Assembly: GCA_040381475.1 (NCBI GenBank)
Contig: JBEIHH010000002.1
Coordinates: 62,001 to 126,000 of the forward strand
From: JAIBBG01 sp040381475
Lineage (GTDB): Bacteria > Bacteroidota > Bacteroidia > Flavobacteriales_D > Sanyastnellaceae
Direction of reading: 5' to 3'
Length of the DNA stretch: 64,000 nt
Shown: in pieces, positions 63,101-64,000 of the stretch
How the letters are laid out: the number at the start of each line of letters is the position of its first letter
Numbering within the stretch: the first letter of the stretch is position 1
The notes under the pieces: generated by a model
Told to the model about the DNA's origin: nothing
The model's input: only the letters and a program-made list of their open reading frames with translations
The model's database searches: none
Position numbers and translations under genes: made by a program

Positions 63101-63767
63101 CCCTAATCTTGATGGTGGTGTAGGAACTGATGTCATGTACAACAACATGATGAACAAATTCCAGTGGGGCAACATGGATACCAAGGAAATATACATGGAT
63201 GAAAACAACAGACGCATGACCACAAATCTTCGTCTGCAGTTCAGTCACCTTGCACAGCAATTGATCGATGAAGGAAAGATGGATAGTGCAAAAGCTGTCA
63301 TCAACAAATCACTTAGTGTAATGCCTGAGCGCAATGTGCCTTATGAACAACCACAAATCATGTGGCAGGTAGTCAATCAACTTTATGATGCAGGCGACAA
63401 TGAGAAAGGAGTTGAACTAACCAAACGACTGGTAGAACTGAACAACCAAAGTCTGGATTATTACCACAGTCTCGATCCACGCCATCAGGCTCTCATCGAA
63501 AGCGATGTGGTGATGCGTGTGCAGATCAACGACAGACTCGTGGCAATCGCCAGGAAATTCTCGCCCGATGACCCCGAGATTCAGGCAATGGCAGAAGAAG
63601 TAGCTACACAACGCCAAGAATTCGAGTTGCCTTCCTATGAAGATTATCTCAAACAGGAAGAAGAAATGAAGCGAATGAAGAAGACCCAGGATTCCATCAT
63701 GCAACTTCAGCGCAGGGCAGGCGCCAGCGTATCACTTGAAGGGCCTCAAGGTCTGGTGAAGAAATAA
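60150..63767 (+). CDS. DUF2723 (TMEM260-like) membrane protein, putative glycosyltransferase
   Basis: A 1205-residue inner-membrane protein. The N-terminal part (about 1-330, then 600-760) has some ten to twelve helices, with WDCGEFIAS and GHPPGAPFFMLVGR, the DUF2723 signature; a soluble insert near 360-600 separates two helix groups. The C-terminal half is soluble, with the conserved GDNDTFPLWYAQEVEG and VVNLSLLNTDWY, and ends in a helical, Q/E/K-rich tail. The human homologue TMEM260 is a protein O-mannosyltransferase; a glycosyl transfer role here is inferred from that. A strong terminator follows. Confidence 0.85.
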   Translation: MNFNKLNVIIGWAMGLLATIVYMITLEPTMPFWDCGEFIASVYKLEVGHPPGAPFFMLVGRVFSAFVDPATVPVMINFLSALCSGLTIVFLFWSITHLAKKFLPENTTTPGNSQLMAILGSGVVGALVYTFSDTFWFSAVEAEVYAMSSLFTAMVFWAILKWEAVVDEGGELRWLILIAFLMGLSIGVHLLNLLAIPAICLVYYFKRYEYSHWGLIKTGIISLFLLFLINTGIIIYFVKFAGFFERIFVNSFGLPFNSGGVFYLILVTCLIVGGLVYTHKKGLVMMNTLVLGITMAIIGYTTFATVIIRSNANPPMDENNPENLFALLSYLNREQYGDRPLLFGQYFNTPQDYENPYKDGNDVWVKSYSVREDNGKAKLVLSSRDKFTAEQYISEHADQKLKLIEEYIESGEKKGSVPNYRREFSGYFPRMHSGQANHIKDYKEWSNYQNWNTEKGKERVTNAEEAISQNEYALNYFGQTGKMPRGMENEDPRNLMRSIDRQRQKMIPTAGEDFRFFTSFQIGHMYLRYFMWNYAGRQNDRQGHGEFTEGNWLSGVKIIDEERLGNREQITDMEKSNRGLNKYFFLPLILGLIGLIFQLIRHPKDFSVVALLFILTGVAIIIYLNQTPQQPRERDYAFAGSFYAFAIWIGLSVYALYYAAATWTWKNLGTMAAMTVGGSALILLVERVATGGSSFGYSLAFMSIVACAMFAIMLLAGGVFKGEKPVNALIAGLMTLTAPLLMGYYNYDDHNRADRKTGIAMAINYLESLQPNAIIFTNGDNDTFPLWYAQEVEGIRTDVRVVNLSLLNTDWYIDQMKRKAYLSDPVPLTIPEPKYRQGTRDVMYVDPNRETKGFMPVAEALKVALDESKFIDNGRNKIAYVPSYKLSLKVDEAATEQFRQYMHEGDSLVNELRFELLDGRGKPRGFITKANLAVLDLLNNMDWNRPVYFAVTTGGDAYMGLEAYFQLEGLAYRLTPIKHKKSENPNLDGGVGTDVMYNNMMNKFQWGNMDTKEIYMDENNRRMTTNLRLQFSHLAQQLIDEGKMDSAKAVINKSLSVMPERNVPYEQPQIMWQVVNQLYDAGDNEKGVELTKRLVELNNQSLDYYHSLDPRHQALIESDVVMRVQINDRLVAIARKFSPDDPEIQAMAEEVATQRQEFELPSYEDYLKQEEEMKRMKKTQDSIMQLQRRAGASVSLEGPQGLVKK

Positions 63768-63784
63768 GTTTTATCTAAAAATAT

Positions 63785-63812
63785 AAAAGCCGGCTTATGA
63801 AAGCCGGCTTTT
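63785..63812. terminator. Bidirectional intrinsic terminator
   Basis: Twelve-bp stem AAAAGCCGGCTT / AAGCCGGCTTTT with the tetraloop ATGA and flanking A/T tracts. It ends the DUF2723 gene and the convergent phosphatase gene. Confidence 0.95.
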
Positions 63813-63819
63813 TTTTGAT

Positions 63820-64000
63820 TTAATTCTTATGATTCAATTTTTCTAAAGTGCTCTCCATACCTGATCTGAGCATCGCTATGAGTTCCTCGTCCATGTATTC
63901 ATAATCATCGGGTATATGGAGAATAACAAATTCCGGCAGATCTAAATTCCCGAATTGATCCTTCAATTTTGACCGTTGCGACTCTTCCATCACGAATAGA
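63820..64000 (-). CDS. Predicted low-molecular-weight protein tyrosine phosphatase (3' end only)
   Basis: The visible 60 C-terminal codons contain LFVMEESQRSKL and VILHIPDDYEYMDEELIAML, close to the C-terminus of the predicted small tyrosine phosphatases of COG4551. The N-terminal P-loop with the catalytic Cys lies beyond the right edge, so catalytic competence cannot be judged. The gene converges on DUF2723 and shares its terminator. Confidence 0.65.
   Translation of the reverse strand, partial: LFVMEESQRSKLKDQFGNLDLPEFVILHIPDDYEYMDEELIAMLRSGMESTLEKLNHKN

Overview
This 64 kb window is a chromosomal segment of a free-living member of the Bacteroidota, possibly near the Flavobacteriales, although the sequence does not settle the order. 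The evidence is: two secreted proteins with type IX secretion (T9SS) C-terminal domains; two outer-membrane proteins of the RemB/Wzi family; a bacterial geranylgeranylglyceryl phosphate synthase; a DUF2723 membrane protein; a cytochrome-oxidase accessory cluster (ctaB, two subunit III genes, subunit IV, SCO, DUF420) in Bacteroidota order; and several promoters close to the Bacteroidota consensus TTTG-N19-21-TAnnTTTG. Genes are dense on both strands and GTG/TTG starts are common. I saw no rRNA, tRNA, CRISPR array, insertion sequence or prophage.

Layout. 1-1304: engB (cut by the left edge) and an alpha/beta hydrolase. 1305-2010: a long noncoding leader with putative MraZ operators. 2011-10155: the first half of the division and cell-wall (dcw) cluster, mraZ-rsmH-ftsL-ftsI-murE-mraY-murD, ending after murD at a GC-rich hairpin. 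10307-13300: cyclophilin, then (minus) pyrophosphatase, methionine/glutamine aminotransferase and omega-amidase. 13482-23390: purL, a T9SS PKD-repeat protein, an OstA-like protein, purA, a Fur-family regulator and a RelA/SpoT enzyme. 23506-31312: RemB-like protein, then the haem and copper assembly and small-subunit cluster of an aa3/caa3-type oxidase, whose catalytic subunits I and II are not here. 31480-38605: OmpA-like protein, TolC plus membrane-fusion protein without an inner-membrane pump, tsaB, three envelope proteins of unknown role and methylmalonyl-CoA epimerase. 38623-42751 (minus): a beta-barrel-like protein, a frameshifted kynurenine 3-monooxygenase, a Cys/Met-metabolism PLP enzyme and ruvC. 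42777-48739: a likely surface-polysaccharide group (GT2 transferase, OppC-like permease, GDP-fucose synthase, RemB/Wzi-like protein, WecA/MraY-like transferase). 48785-54487: sigma-54-type regulator, NlpC/P60 peptidase, UvrD/PcrA helicase, GGGP synthase and 3-hydroxyanthranilate dioxygenase. 54565-64000: a 1231-residue T9SS PKD protein, a methyltransferase, a 2OG-Fe(II) oxygenase, the DUF2723 protein and the tail of a small tyrosine phosphatase.

Most of the window is core metabolism and envelope biology. The points most worth a second look are: a Rieske-fold lipoprotein that has lost all four cluster ligands; a SCO homologue without copper ligands next to an intact SCO; the frameshifted kynurenine monooxygenase beside an otherwise usable kynurenine pathway gene; the ABABAB domain architecture of the giant secreted protein; the paired MraZ-box candidates; a His-rich insertion in a cytochrome oxidase subunit III; and an NtrC-type regulator without a DNA-binding domain and with an altered GAFTGA loop. 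I did not find a defence system or another clearly new multi-gene system.
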